Assembly: GCA_934729465.1 (NCBI GenBank)
Contig: CAKVEP010000005.1
Span: 1 to 64,000 of the forward strand
DNA: 64,000 bases
From: an uncultured Eubacteriales bacterium
Lineage (GTDB): Bacteria; Bacillota; Clostridia; Oscillospirales; Acutalibacteraceae
Reading direction: 5' to 3'
The notes under the pieces were generated by a model. It did not search any database. It had not been told where the DNA came from and saw only the letters and a program-made list of their open reading frames with translations. Shown here piece after piece: positions 43,815 through 53,288 of the stretch. A program made the translations under genes and the position numbers. Position 1 is the stretch's first letter. The number at the start of each line of letters is the position of its first letter.

Positions 43815-46395
43815 ACGTCTTCCCTTTTGATATATGGATTTCCATTGGAACTGAAAGTTTAACCGCATTTTGCATTTCACTTTTTAATATTTCTTCAATT
43901 ATATCTGCTTCAACTATGTCTGCTTCAACTATCAATTCATCATGAACTTGAAGTATGAGCCTTGACTTTAAATTAAGTTCTTTTATTCTATTATAAACTC
44001 TTATCATAGCTATTTTTATAATATCAGCAGCCGTCCCTTGAATTGGCATATTTCTTGCCACACGCTCTCCAAATAGTCTTAAGTTAAAATTAGACGCCGT
44101 TATTTCAGGTAAATATCTCCTTCTGTTAAACAGAGTTTCAACATATCCTTTATCTTTTGCAAATTCGACAATGTCTTTCATATATTTGTCAACACCGCTG
44201 TAATGGTGTAAATAGGCTTTTATATACTTATCTGCATCAGCTATACTAATCCCAAGGTCTTTAGAAAGTGAAAATGCACCAATTCCATAAACTATCCCAA
44301 AATTAACAGCTTTGGCTCTTGTTCTCATAGCAGAAGTTACCATTTGAAGTGGAACATTAAATATTTGAGATGCTGTTATAGTGTGAATATCCTTATCATT
44401 GTTAAAAGTATCTATCATGACAGCGTCATTAGAAATGTGAGCTAAAACACGAAGCTCTATTTGAGAATAGTCAGCATCTATTAAAACACAGTTCTCTTTA
44501 GCGCAAAAATACTTTCTTAATTGTCTCCCAGCCTCTGTTCTTATTGGAATATTCTGCAGATTAGGCTCAGTTGAACTAATTCTTCCTGTACGTGTTTCAG
44601 TCTGGTTAAAATTAGAATGTATCCTATTATCCTTGCTTACCAGTTTTAATAATCCATCACAATAAGTTGATTTTAATTTCGAAAGCGCCCTATACTCAAG
44701 GATAAGACTTATCACAGGATGATAATTTACTAAACTTTCTAATATGTCAGCCCCGGTTGAATACCCGCTTTTCCCTTTCTTTCCCTTTGGAAGACCCAAA
44801 TCTTCAAAAAGTATCTTCCCGAGTTGTTTAGGAGAATTTATGTTAAATTCTATTCCACACAAAGTGTATATTTTACTCTTTATCTCGTCTATTTGTTTTC
44901 CTAAAAGCTTGCCATATTCGGATATCCCTTCGAAGTCTATTCCAAATCCACATCTTTCCATACTCGAAAGTACTTCAGATAATGGTTGTTCTATGTCATT
45001 AAGAAGGGAAATCTGATTATTTTTTTCTAGTTGAGCAACTTGAAATTTTATTAAGCTTTCCATGTGTGTCACGCAGGAAACAAGACTTTCCTGAATCTCG
45101 CTAAAACCTTCTTTATTGAAGCTAAAATACTCTACACAATACTGTTTACATAAATTTTCTAAGCTATAATCAGACAACGATGGATTAATTAAATATGCAC
45201 ATAATAATATATCTTTTTTATCTCCTTCAATCTTTATATTTTTAGAGCTAAGATATGAGATTAAATTTTTCAAATCGTAAACTACTTTTTTTATCTGGTT
45301 ACTTTCAAAAATAAACTTAAGAAATTCATCGAAATCTTTTTGTAAACTATCAATTAAAAATACTTTTTTATTAAAGCATATCCCAACACACTGTTTTTCC
45401 TTATCTGAGTAGTCAATATAAAAATAAAATTCAGAGCACTTTACGACTTCATCTTTAAGTAAATTTAAGTCTGGACAAACATTTATTTCAATGCCCTCAA
45501 AAGTACTTTTGCTATCTGAATTTTTTTCTTCTAAACCTAACTTTTTAATCAAAGAGAAAAATTCTAGCTCTTTCAAAAGCTTTAGTGAATTATCAACATC
45601 AACTTTTCCTCTAACGAAACTTTTAATATCGCTTTCTATCGGAACGTTCGTTACTATCGTTCCAAGGGTTTTACTAAGATATGCACTGTCTTTTCCTTTA
45701 ATAAGCTTGTCTTTCAAGTTCTGCTTAATTTCAATATTTTCAATATCATTATATATTTTATCTATATCTCCAAATTGCTGTATAAGCATTTTAGCTGTTT
45801 TTTCTCCAATACCCTTAACCCCGGGAATATTGTCGGAAGAATCCCCTTGAAGAGCTTTTATTTCAATAAGCTGTTTTGGTTTTACTCCGTAATCTTCAAA
45901 CACTTTTGCTTCGTCGAATATTACTGATGTAGATTTTCCGAATTTCGTTGAAACAAGTCTTACGGTAACATTTTTAGAAACTAGCTGTAAACTATCTCTG
46001 TCTCCGGTTGCTATAACACACTCATATCCTTGCTCGTCACACTTTTTAGCTAAAGTCCCGATTATATCGTCGGCTTCAAAACCTGCGTAGGTTATAATTT
46101 TATATCCTAAATATTTTAAAAGCTCTTTTAATACAGGCATCTGCTGAGCAAGCTCATCTGGCATACCTTTTCTGTTTGCCTTGTAAGCGTCAGATAATTT
46201 GTGTCTAAAAGTAGGTTCTCTCAAATCAAACGTTATTGCAGTAAGTTCTGGATTTAATTCGTCTTCCACCTTTTTAAGTGTAGTTAAAAAACCGTAAATT
46301 GCATTAGTAAATTGTCCACTTTGAGTGGTTAAAATTTTTATACCATAAAACGCTCTGTTTAAAATACTATTTCCATCTAAAACTAAAAGTTTCAA
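43795..46395 (-). CDS. polA: DNA polymerase I
   Basis: Repair polymerase, 866 residues. The N-terminal 5'-3' flap nuclease domain (about 1-290) has YKANRKGMP, the metal-binding GFEADDIIGTL, TGDRDSLQLV, GDSSDNIPGVKGIGEKTA. A middle 3'-5' exonuclease-fold domain lacks the usual catalytic D-x-E (FYFYIDYSDKE there), so proofreading is probably lost, as in Bacillus-type enzymes. The polymerase domain has DADYSQIELRVLAHIS, RAKAVNFGIVYGIG, and LQVHDELIVEA. TTG 46395 follows GGAGGT; an ATG five codons upstream overlaps that site and is rejected. Confidence 0.96.
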   Translation of the reverse strand: MKLLVLDGNSILNRAFYGIKILTTQSGQFTNAIYGFLTTLKKVEDELNPELTAITFDLREPTFRHKLSDAYKANRKGMPDELAQQMPVLKELLKYLGYKIITYAGFEADDIIGTLAKKCDEQGYECVIATGDRDSLQLVSKNVTVRLVSTKFGKSTSVIFDEAKVFEDYGVKPKQLIEIKALQGDSSDNIPGVKGIGEKTAKMLIQQFGDIDKIYNDIENIEIKQNLKDKLIKGKDSAYLSKTLGTIVTNVPIESDIKSFVRGKVDVDNSLKLLKELEFFSLIKKLGLEEKNSDSKSTFEGIEINVCPDLNLLKDEVVKCSEFYFYIDYSDKEKQCVGICFNKKVFLIDSLQKDFDEFLKFIFESNQIKKVVYDLKNLISYLSSKNIKIEGDKKDILLCAYLINPSLSDYSLENLCKQYCVEYFSFNKEGFSEIQESLVSCVTHMESLIKFQVAQLEKNNQISLLNDIEQPLSEVLSSMERCGFGIDFEGISEYGKLLGKQIDEIKSKIYTLCGIEFNINSPKQLGKILFEDLGLPKGKKGKSGYSTGADILESLVNYHPVISLILEYRALSKLKSTYCDGLLKLVSKDNRIHSNFNQTETRTGRISSTEPNLQNIPIRTEAGRQLRKYFCAKENCVLIDADYSQIELRVLAHISNDAVMIDTFNNDKDIHTITASQIFNVPLQMVTSAMRTRAKAVNFGIVYGIGAFSLSKDLGISIADADKYIKAYLHHYSGVDKYMKDIVEFAKDKGYVETLFNRRRYLPEITASNFNLRLFGERVARNMPIQGTAADIIKIAMIRVYNRIKELNLKSRLILQVHDELIVEADIVEADIIEEILKSEMQNAVKLSVPMEIHISKGKTWYDAKD

Positions 46396-46523
46396 AATAT
46401 ACCTCCACATAAATATTAAATCTTACTTTTATTATACCACACATCATAATTTTTTTAAGTTACTAATTAACAATTATAAGAAACGCTTAAAAATAAAAAA
46501 ATATTTTATTTTATATAAATATG

Positions 46524-46552
46524 TTGACTTAAACTGTTATATAGTGTATAAT
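46524..46552 (+). promoter_or_regulatory. near-consensus promoter of the coiled-coil gene
   Basis: TTGACT (46524-46529), 17 bases, TATAAT (46547-46552), 110 bases before the start codon. Confidence 0.7.
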
Positions 46553-46560
46553 TTACTATA

Positions 46561-46631
46561 TTCTGACATTTTGTAAATAATTATATAAAACTCGTCAGAA
46601 TAAATATGTTTTATATTCGTAAAAACATATT
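46561..46631 (+). promoter_or_regulatory. structured 5' leader with two hairpins
   Basis: Hairpin 1: TTCTGAC (46561-46567) / GTCAGAA (46594-46600). Hairpin 2: AATATGTTTT (46603-46612) / AAAACATATT (46622-46631), a perfect 10-bp stem. Neither has a T-run, so both would sit in the leader RNA, possibly as stabilising structures. Confidence 0.5.
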
Positions 46632-46662
46632 AAAATTTATATTTATTAAGGGAGAGATTTAT

Positions 46663-47178
46663 ATGTTAGCAATGCAACAACCGGTATATTATGTGGAAAT
46701 GGCTCAAAGCACAATCGTAACCTCTAATGAACAAATTTACAGCTCTTCAGAAAATTCTGATGTAATAGAAAAATACGAAAATGATATTCAAAAAGTAGAA
46801 AAATGTATTCAAAACATTGAATCCGCTATTAAGCAAACAAAAAAAAATATAAAAATTTGTAACGATAATATAAAAAAGTGCGAAGAAAAAATAGAAAAAA
46901 CCAAGTTGTCCATTACCCAAAATGAAAGCAATATAAATGAGCTTTCAAGCAAAAAAGTTAAAACTTTAAGTGACTTGAAAAAAATTAAAAAATGTAAAAA
47001 GGAAATAAAAATTCTTAAACACAATCTAAATCAATATTCTGATGCTATAGAAAAGTATAAAATGGTAAAGTCGCAAAACGAAAACGTTATTGAAAAGTGT
47101 AGCAAAACCCTGGAACGCTTAAAACTTACTATCGACGAGCTTAAATCTATTAAAACCTCATACGAGCAACTTGCTTAG
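46663..47178 (+). CDS. small coiled-coil protein, 171 aa, unknown function
   Basis: Not recognised. The first 35 residues (MLAMQQPVYYVEMAQSTI...) are uncharged and Q/S-rich. The rest (about 38-165) is one long K/E/N-rich helix with heptad-like spacing and many cysteines preceded by lysine (KCIQNIE, ICNDNIKKCEEK, KKCKKEI), suggesting a rod-like oligomer. No signal peptide or membrane helix. ATG 46663 follows AAGGGAGAG. It has its own near-consensus promoter, a structured leader and a very strong terminator, so it is probably abundant. Confidence 0.75.
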   Translation: MLAMQQPVYYVEMAQSTIVTSNEQIYSSSENSDVIEKYENDIQKVEKCIQNIESAIKQTKKNIKICNDNIKKCEEKIEKTKLSITQNESNINELSSKKVKTLSDLKKIKKCKKEIKILKHNLNQYSDAIEKYKMVKSQNENVIEKCSKTLERLKLTIDELKSIKTSYEQLA

Positions 47179-47180
47179 TA

Positions 47181-47221
47181 AATACCCCCACTCTTGACTA
47201 AAGGTGGGGGTATTTTTGTTT
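47181..47221 (+). terminator. strong terminator after the coiled-coil gene
   Basis: Perfect 11-bp stem AATACCCCCAC (47181-47191) / GTGGGGGTATT (47204-47214), with the T-run TTTTGTTTTT. Confidence 0.9.
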
Positions 47222-47576
47222 TTGTGTGAGATTTCATCGGACTATTTTTAAAATAAATTATAGTTGTGATTATAATTTTTATTTTAACACGATAATCAAA
47301 TAATTATATTAGCGCCGTAATTAATGTTAAAATACATTAAATTTTTATTGCTGAATATTTTTACCTTTTTTAGCTTACTTAGTGGCTCTATCACCATTTA
47401 ATTTTATTAAATTTTTTGTAAATTCTTACACTTATAAAATCAAGCAAATATTTAATTAAAGATTAATTATGTAATTTTAAGAGGAAAGAAATATTTTTTC
47501 CTCTTTTTGGGTTATGATAACGATAGTATATATTATAACTATTATAATAAGTTTACCTTTAAAACTATTTTTATCA
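47222..47576. other. gene-free A/T-rich gap between convergent genes
   Basis: No coding frame is supported here. It holds a second hairpin AAGAGGAAA (47479-47487) / TTTCCTCTT (47497-47505) followed by a T-run on the plus side, possibly a backup or bidirectional terminator between the rightward coiled-coil gene and the leftward clpC. The rest is low-complexity A/T sequence. Confidence 0.6.
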
Positions 47577-50054
47577 TTATAAGATTATAAATTTAAAGTC
47601 TTTGTCTTCATAATCACATTCTATGCTTTGTCCCGCTTCTATCGTACCCTTTAATATCTCTTCGGATATCTTATCCTCTATCTTTGATTGAATAATCCTT
47701 CTTAAAGGTCTTGCTCCATATTTGTCGCTAAAACCTAGCTCAGATAGCTTTTTTATAGCTTCATCAGAAAAATTAATTTTAATTCCAAGGTTTTCAATTC
47801 TCTTAGAAAGCTTCAAAAGCATACATTTACATATATTATTTATATCGCTGATTTTAAGCCTTTCAAATATTACCGTCTCATCTATACGATTTAATAACTC
47901 AGGCTTAAAAGATTTTTTTAATTCACTCATTATAACATCTTTTAAGTAATCGTACTCATTGTCTTTAGATAAGTCATTAAACCCCAGCTTTACGCCATTT
48001 TCAACAATAAAATTTGCTCCTATATTAGAAGTCATAATTATTATAGTGTTTCTAAAATCCACTTTTCTTCCGTGAGAATCAGTAAGCTGTCCTTCATCGA
48101 GAACTTGCAGTAAGATATTAAACAAATCTGTATGTGCCTTTTCTATCTCGTCAAATAAGATTACAGAATAAGGTTTTCTTCTAACTTTTTCTGTTAGTTG
48201 TCCACCATCGTCATAGCCAACGTACCCCGGAGGTGACCCTAGCAATTTAGAGGAATTATACTTCTCCATAAATTCAGACATATCAAGTCTTATCAGAGCG
48301 TCTTCGCTTCCATACACAGCCTCCGCTAACGCTTTACATACCTCCGTTTTACCTACTCCCGTAGGTCCTAAAAATATGAATGAACCTATCGGTCTATTGG
48401 GGTCTTTTATCCCAACTCTTCCCCTTCTTACAGCCTTGGAAACAACAGATATAGCATTTTCTTGTCCCATTACTCTTCGTTTTAATATGTTTTCCATGTT
48501 TAAAAGTCTTTTGCTTTCTTCGGCCGTTATTTCCGAAACCGGAATAGACGTCCAATTTGAAACCACCTGAGCAATGTCCGTACTCAAAACTTGTCTGCTG
48601 TCTTTATCTTTTTGGTTTGTCCATAAATCCTTTTCCTGCTTTAAAATCGCCTTTAACTTTTTTTCTTCATCCCTTATTTTTGCTGCAGACTCAAAATTTT
48701 GAGTGTTTATTGAAAATTCTTTGTCCTTACATAATTGGCGTATTCTTTTCTCCATTTTACTTATTTTATCGGGAACAGTATAATCTTTAAGTCTGACTCT
48801 TGAACAGGCCTCATCAATTAGGTCAATAGCTTTGTCTGGAAGGAAGCGCTCTGTTATATACCTCGAGGAAAGCTTGACTGACGACTCTATCGCCTCATTG
48901 GTTATAACAACTTTATGATGTTTTTCATATTTTTCTTTTATTCCTTTTAAGATTTGTATTGCCTCAGCTTGCGACGGCTCCCCTATAGATATCGACTGAA
49001 AACGTCGTGCTAAAGCTGCATCTTTTTCTATTTGTTTCCTGTATTCATCTATAGTGGTTGCGCCTATAACTTGGAAATCTCCTCTCGTTAAGCACGGTTT
49101 GAGAATATTTGCTGCATCTGCCGAACCTTCAGCTGACCCCGTTCCAACTATGGTATGAAGTTCGTCTATAAATAATATTATGTTTCCACTTTTTTGTACC
49201 TCATCTATTATAGCTTTTATTCTGTCTTCAAAATCCCCTCTGTATTTCGTCCCGGCTATCATTCCTGTTAAATCAAGAGATATTATTTTCTTGTTTTTTA
49301 GAATTTCCGGAACTTCACCCATATAAATTTTTAACGCCAACCCTTCAACAACGGCTGTTTTTCCTACTCCGGGTTCCCCTATCAGACAAGGATTGTTTTT
49401 CGTTCTTCTTGAAAGTATCTGAATAACACGTTCGATTTCTTTATTTCTTCCTATAACAGGGTCTATTCCGCCCTTAGACGCAATATCTGTTAAATCCCTG
49501 CTATACTTGTCAAGAGTTTTTGTCGCACTGAAATTGTTAGATTTATTTCTGTTAAGTCTTATAAAGCTTATACCGTGATAATCTTCATCGTCGTCAACAC
49601 TTTTATTAAACATTAAAGAATCATCTATTTTGTTTTCTATTTTACTTTTGTCTAAACCTAATTCTTCAATAAGCTTTAATGCACTTGAATTTTTTTGCTC
49701 AAGAAGAGCTGTGAGAATATGCTCGGTACTAACACGCACATCCCCAACCATGGACGCCTTTTGAGCTGAATTTTTCAATATGTTTTCAGCATTTGGAGTA
49801 AAATCATTTGTGTTTACCACAGTTTGACTTCCAACTCCTATATTTTTCTTTATTATGTCCTCAACCATGTCGGGACTAACGCCTAATTCCGACAATATAG
49901 AACTAGCTATTCCATCGCTTTGTTTTATTAGTCCAAGAAAAAAATGTTCACTTCCAACATAAGTGTGACCAAATTCTTGCGCACATTTAATTGCTATGTT
50001 AATTGCATCATTTGCTTTTTCAGTAAAACCGTTAAATTTATACATATCTATCAC
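47577..50054 (-). CDS. clpC: ATP-dependent Clp protease ATP-binding subunit ClpC
   Basis: Hsp100 unfoldase that feeds ClpP. 825 residues: tandem N-terminal Clp repeats (FTEKANDAINIAIK..., HTYVGSEHF; second copy VSTEHILTALL), first AAA+ (GEPGVGKTAVVEGLA, ILFIDELHTIVG), a middle domain with a UVR-like segment NFESAAKIRDEEKKL, and a second AAA+ (GPTGVGKTEVCKALAE, VILFDEIEKAH). The C-terminal lid has GARPLRRIIQ. The start is ambiguous between GTG 50054 (close to AAAGGGAG) and ATG 50045. No ctsR, mcsA or mcsB genes are adjacent, unlike the Bacillus operon. Confidence 0.95.
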   Translation of the reverse strand: MIDMYKFNGFTEKANDAINIAIKCAQEFGHTYVGSEHFFLGLIKQSDGIASSILSELGVSPDMVEDIIKKNIGVGSQTVVNTNDFTPNAENILKNSAQKASMVGDVRVSTEHILTALLEQKNSSALKLIEELGLDKSKIENKIDDSLMFNKSVDDDEDYHGISFIRLNRNKSNNFSATKTLDKYSRDLTDIASKGGIDPVIGRNKEIERVIQILSRRTKNNPCLIGEPGVGKTAVVEGLALKIYMGEVPEILKNKKIISLDLTGMIAGTKYRGDFEDRIKAIIDEVQKSGNIILFIDELHTIVGTGSAEGSADAANILKPCLTRGDFQVIGATTIDEYRKQIEKDAALARRFQSISIGEPSQAEAIQILKGIKEKYEKHHKVVITNEAIESSVKLSSRYITERFLPDKAIDLIDEACSRVRLKDYTVPDKISKMEKRIRQLCKDKEFSINTQNFESAAKIRDEEKKLKAILKQEKDLWTNQKDKDSRQVLSTDIAQVVSNWTSIPVSEITAEESKRLLNMENILKRRVMGQENAISVVSKAVRRGRVGIKDPNRPIGSFIFLGPTGVGKTEVCKALAEAVYGSEDALIRLDMSEFMEKYNSSKLLGSPPGYVGYDDGGQLTEKVRRKPYSVILFDEIEKAHTDLFNILLQVLDEGQLTDSHGRKVDFRNTIIIMTSNIGANFIVENGVKLGFNDLSKDNEYDYLKDVIMSELKKSFKPELLNRIDETVIFERLKISDINNICKCMLLKLSKRIENLGIKINFSDEAIKKLSELGFSDKYGARPLRRIIQSKIEDKISEEILKGTIEAGQSIECDYEDKDFKFIIL

Positions 50055-50148
50055 AAAACTCCCTTTTCAGGCTGTTTATATATAAATAATGTTTGATAAA
50101 TACATATGAATTATTCTTCATGTTTTTAATATTCAAGGGAGAGATATT

Positions 50149-51336
50149 TTATTTTTCTTTTATCTTTAAAATTCTTTTTATAGTTTCTATAAATCTGTCT
50201 TTTTTGATGTCGCTTGCATCAATCACGCCTATTCCCATTTGTATCGCCCTATTATACACGCTGTTACGCTCAGCTTTAAAGTTCCCCAGTGTTACCATTA
50301 TACATTTGGAATAACATCCTCCGAAATAGTTTGGATACATACTCAACTCTTGAAGTGCTTCTGTTGATGGGTCAGAAAGCTTACACGATACAAATACAGG
50401 ATGTATTCCGTTAAAAAATGTGACGTCTATTTCATTTACAACTTCAGATGTAGATTTTTTTACTCTATCCCAATTTAATTTCACACTCAATCTTACGTCA
50501 TCAAAAATATTACTTTGCTTTAGTTTTATAAAAACGTATAGCTCAAGCCATGAGCCGAAATCTGTTAAATATTTTTTTATAGGCAAATCCTTAAACTTAA
50601 ACCTACAATTTTCTGAATCTATCTTTAAATTATAAATAAATCCTAGTTTTTGAGCGCTATGTAATAATTTCTGAGCATTATAAGTAAGATGAGCTTTTGT
50701 GTTTGGGATATTTAGGGGGGAGTTGAAGTCCAAAGGCTTTGCCTCCACAAATTGTGCTTTAGCGCCGGTTTGAATATAAACACACAGCTCTTTCCAAGAA
50801 GTAATATTATTAAACACAATATCACTAAATTCTAAAATAGGCTCAAATAAATTTTCGTTTGGAGTTGGGTGGAAATATCCCTCTATATTAGCCCCATGAC
50901 TCATCAAAAGAGTGTTTATAGACATTTTTGGCATAGAAAATTTTTCAGACAAAAAATTACAACCATATATATTTATAAGCTTTCGACGTTTAATGTCCAT
51001 CTTAAATATAGGAACGAAATTTTTAGCACACGCCAAGTAAGCCCCTATAGCCACCAATTCTTCACTTCCCGTAATGTCAAAATAGCAGCTTCGATTACGG
51101 TGAATAATTTTTTTACATTTTTTACTAACGTCATCTAAGCTTTGGCTATTCACATTCACAAATTCTAAATTAATCCCTTCCACCTTTTCAACACACGCAT
51201 ACTCTATCGAACTTAACGCATTTACATCATTTATATTATCATCGTAAATAAAAATTACTTTTTTAGGTTTAAATGATAAAACGGATATTAAATTACTAAG
51301 CTGTTCATTATTATATATTTTTACAAGACATTCCAT
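50149..51336 (-). CDS. DUF1887/Card1-like CARF-nuclease family protein
   Basis: A 395-residue protein. The N-terminal half has a Rossmann/CARF-like pattern (KKVIFIYDDNIND, then FDITGSEELVAIGAYLACA, a loop common in CARF folds). The C-terminal half contains a PD-(D/E)xK-like restriction-fold core: FGSWLELYVFIKLKQ, VNEIDVTFFNGIHPVFVSCK, then GGCYSKCIMVTLG. This order matches DUF1887 proteins, whose CRISPR-linked member Card1 is a cyclic-oligoadenylate-activated nuclease. The last motif reads S-C-K where Card1 has E-C-K, so activity is uncertain, though S-C-K variants occur in this family as I recall it. ATG 51336 follows AAAGAGGA. Directly downstream of the dockerin gene; no cas genes or CRISPR array are in the window. 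Confidence 0.72.
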   Translation of the reverse strand: MECLVKIYNNEQLSNLISVLSFKPKKVIFIYDDNINDVNALSSIEYACVEKVEGINLEFVNVNSQSLDDVSKKCKKIIHRNRSCYFDITGSEELVAIGAYLACAKNFVPIFKMDIKRRKLINIYGCNFLSEKFSMPKMSINTLLMSHGANIEGYFHPTPNENLFEPILEFSDIVFNNITSWKELCVYIQTGAKAQFVEAKPLDFNSPLNIPNTKAHLTYNAQKLLHSAQKLGFIYNLKIDSENCRFKFKDLPIKKYLTDFGSWLELYVFIKLKQSNIFDDVRLSVKLNWDRVKKSTSEVVNEIDVTFFNGIHPVFVSCKLSDPSTEALQELSMYPNYFGGCYSKCIMVTLGNFKAERNSVYNRAIQMGIGVIDASDIKKDRFIETIKRILKIKEK

Positions 51337-51350
51337 TAAAATTCCTCTTT

Positions 51351-53153
51351 TCATTCTTGAACTATTTCATACTCACCTAATAAGTATTCACTTAAACATA
51401 AAAGGTCTAAAGTATCAACCTTATTATCGTGGTTTATATCTGCCGCAATTAAGAAATCTCCTAAAATCTTAGAATTTCCCAATAGATAATTCCTCAAAAC
51501 ATATAAATCTTTACTGGTTATATTTCCGTTTCCTGTTATATCGCCGTAAATTATAACTTTAAATTGATAATATAATTTGTCGTCTTTTAAAAAATTTACG
51601 ATAGTTCCTGTTCCGACTTTACCGCTTGTTTTAATACTTCCGTATCTGTCAAGTATTTTCATGCTATAACCTTTAACGTCAAAATTATTCTTAAAAGCTG
51701 TTATAGACGTTTGAAGTTGAACTCCAGTTATACGCATATTTTGATAATCAATATTATAAACGTCACTTGATATGTAGCACTCTTCCATTTGCGGTAATTT
51801 ATAATATATCTCAAATTTATGCTTTATAACGCACGGTTCTCCTATGCTATTACACAACCCTCTTATTTCTAAATCATAAGAAAACAAATTATTATAACTC
51901 ATATTGCCAGGAAATATCTTTATACAGTTTCCTTCAACACAAGTACCGTTGTTCAAACTAAGATTTTCGCTTTTTCCAGTGTTTTTGTCTATAACACTTA
52001 TATTTAAGCTATTGTACTTATCAACAATAATATCATTTTGTAAAATCAACTCCCAGTGGTAATTCTCATCAAGAACAACATTATCGTATATACCGCTTTT
52101 GGGATTAAATTTAAATACATTGTCATTTTCAGTGAAAACCTTTTCTTCTAAATTACTGTATAAATCTACGTCTACTATATAATAAACATACACCCCATCA
52201 TTTTGACATATACATAATAATTTTTCTTCATCAGAGAAACAAGCAACATTATTATTAATTTTTATGTATCCCAGCAATTGGTAAGTAGCGTTATCAAACA
52301 CATAAAATTTGTCGGTCCCGTTATAAGACAATATTTTATCTTTCACTTTACACGCATTATAAAAATTCTCTCTTGGAATAAATTGAAATTTCTTATTAAA
52401 CTTTAAACCTTCTTGAGTAATTTCATACACATAGTTTAAGCTGTCAAGCACTTTATCATTTTCTAAAAACGTAATTCTGCCGTTAGGACAATCATCAAAA
52501 GCGTCAAAATTTTTAATACTTCTATCTTGAATATTATATATAAAAATTTTAGAATACAAATTGCTAATTGCATAAATCAAGCCTTTGCTCTCGTTAAATG
52601 ATATGGAATTTATAGGACCTTCAAAATCAATGGTTTGTTCGTCATCGCAGGAGTAAGATAAGGTTTTTATACTGTTATTTTTGTAAATGTAATACATTCT
52701 TCCATCGTTGTCCACACAGAACCTTTCTTTACTGATTATTTCATCCTTAAGAGCCGCTTTGGACATTATTACCTTATTTTGCAAATCATAAACATAAACC
52801 ATCGGACAGATTGTAGAATTGCCTAAAGAAAAATCATTTCCATCTGCTTGGTCAGATAAAATATATATTCTGTTCCCTTGATAATAACAATATTTACAAT
52901 TTATCTTGATTTTTCCTACTTCCTTTACGCTTGAATCAATAGTATTTAATTTTGATATTCTAGTATTTTCGCTGTCTTTACTTATTAATATGTATTCCTT
53001 ATCACCACTTTTAAACACTTCGCATAAACTCCCAAAGTTTTCACCTGATATAACATTCGGAGTCAAGCCTTCAGCGTAGCAATTATTAAAAAGTATAAGA
53101 AACAGTAACATCGAAAATTCAAATAATAAAAACTTATAATCTCTATATTTCAT
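51351..53153 (-). CDS. exported protein with C-terminal dockerin type I domain
   Basis: A 600-residue secreted protein. Signal peptide: MKYRDYKF then a hydrophobic run and cleavage near CYA/EG (about 27). Residues 30-340 are beta-rich with repeating blades such as KEYILISKDSENTRISKL and NRIYILSDQADGN, suggesting a propeller. A second beta region (about 350-520) follows. The C-terminus (about 535-592) carries two dockerin calcium loops, GDITGNGNITSKDL and ADINHDNKVDTLDL, each followed by a helix ending in YLLG. It should bind a cohesin on a scaffoldin, which is encoded elsewhere. Catalytic function not recognised. Confidence 0.85.
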   Translation of the reverse strand: MKYRDYKFLLFEFSMLLFLILFNNCYAEGLTPNVISGENFGSLCEVFKSGDKEYILISKDSENTRISKLNTIDSSVKEVGKIKINCKYCYYQGNRIYILSDQADGNDFSLGNSTICPMVYVYDLQNKVIMSKAALKDEIISKERFCVDNDGRMYYIYKNNSIKTLSYSCDDEQTIDFEGPINSISFNESKGLIYAISNLYSKIFIYNIQDRSIKNFDAFDDCPNGRITFLENDKVLDSLNYVYEITQEGLKFNKKFQFIPRENFYNACKVKDKILSYNGTDKFYVFDNATYQLLGYIKINNNVACFSDEEKLLCICQNDGVYVYYIVDVDLYSNLEEKVFTENDNVFKFNPKSGIYDNVVLDENYHWELILQNDIIVDKYNSLNISVIDKNTGKSENLSLNNGTCVEGNCIKIFPGNMSYNNLFSYDLEIRGLCNSIGEPCVIKHKFEIYYKLPQMEECYISSDVYNIDYQNMRITGVQLQTSITAFKNNFDVKGYSMKILDRYGSIKTSGKVGTGTIVNFLKDDKLYYQFKVIIYGDITGNGNITSKDLYVLRNYLLGNSKILGDFLIAADINHDNKVDTLDLLCLSEYLLGEYEIVQE

Positions 53154-53239
53154 TTTTTCACACCCATAATATTTTTAACACATTTTAGCACAAAAACAAA
53201 TGAATGTCATCAAAAATTTTTTATACTATTAATAAACAA

Positions 53240-53280
53240 AAAATTATAGCCACTCTATTAATAAGAGCGGCTATTTTTAA
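53240..53280 (-). terminator. terminator of the ABC transporter operon
   Basis: 11-bp stem with one mismatch, ATAGCCaCTCT (53246-53256) / AGAGcGGCTAT (53264-53274), T-runs on both sides; on the minus strand TTTTTTG follows. Confidence 0.75.
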
Positions 53281-53288
53281 TATATTTA

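Noticed and set aside
50149..51336. A type III CRISPR system around the Card1-like gene
   Set aside because: No cas10, csm, cmr or cas6-like protein and no repeat-spacer array are seen anywhere in the window.
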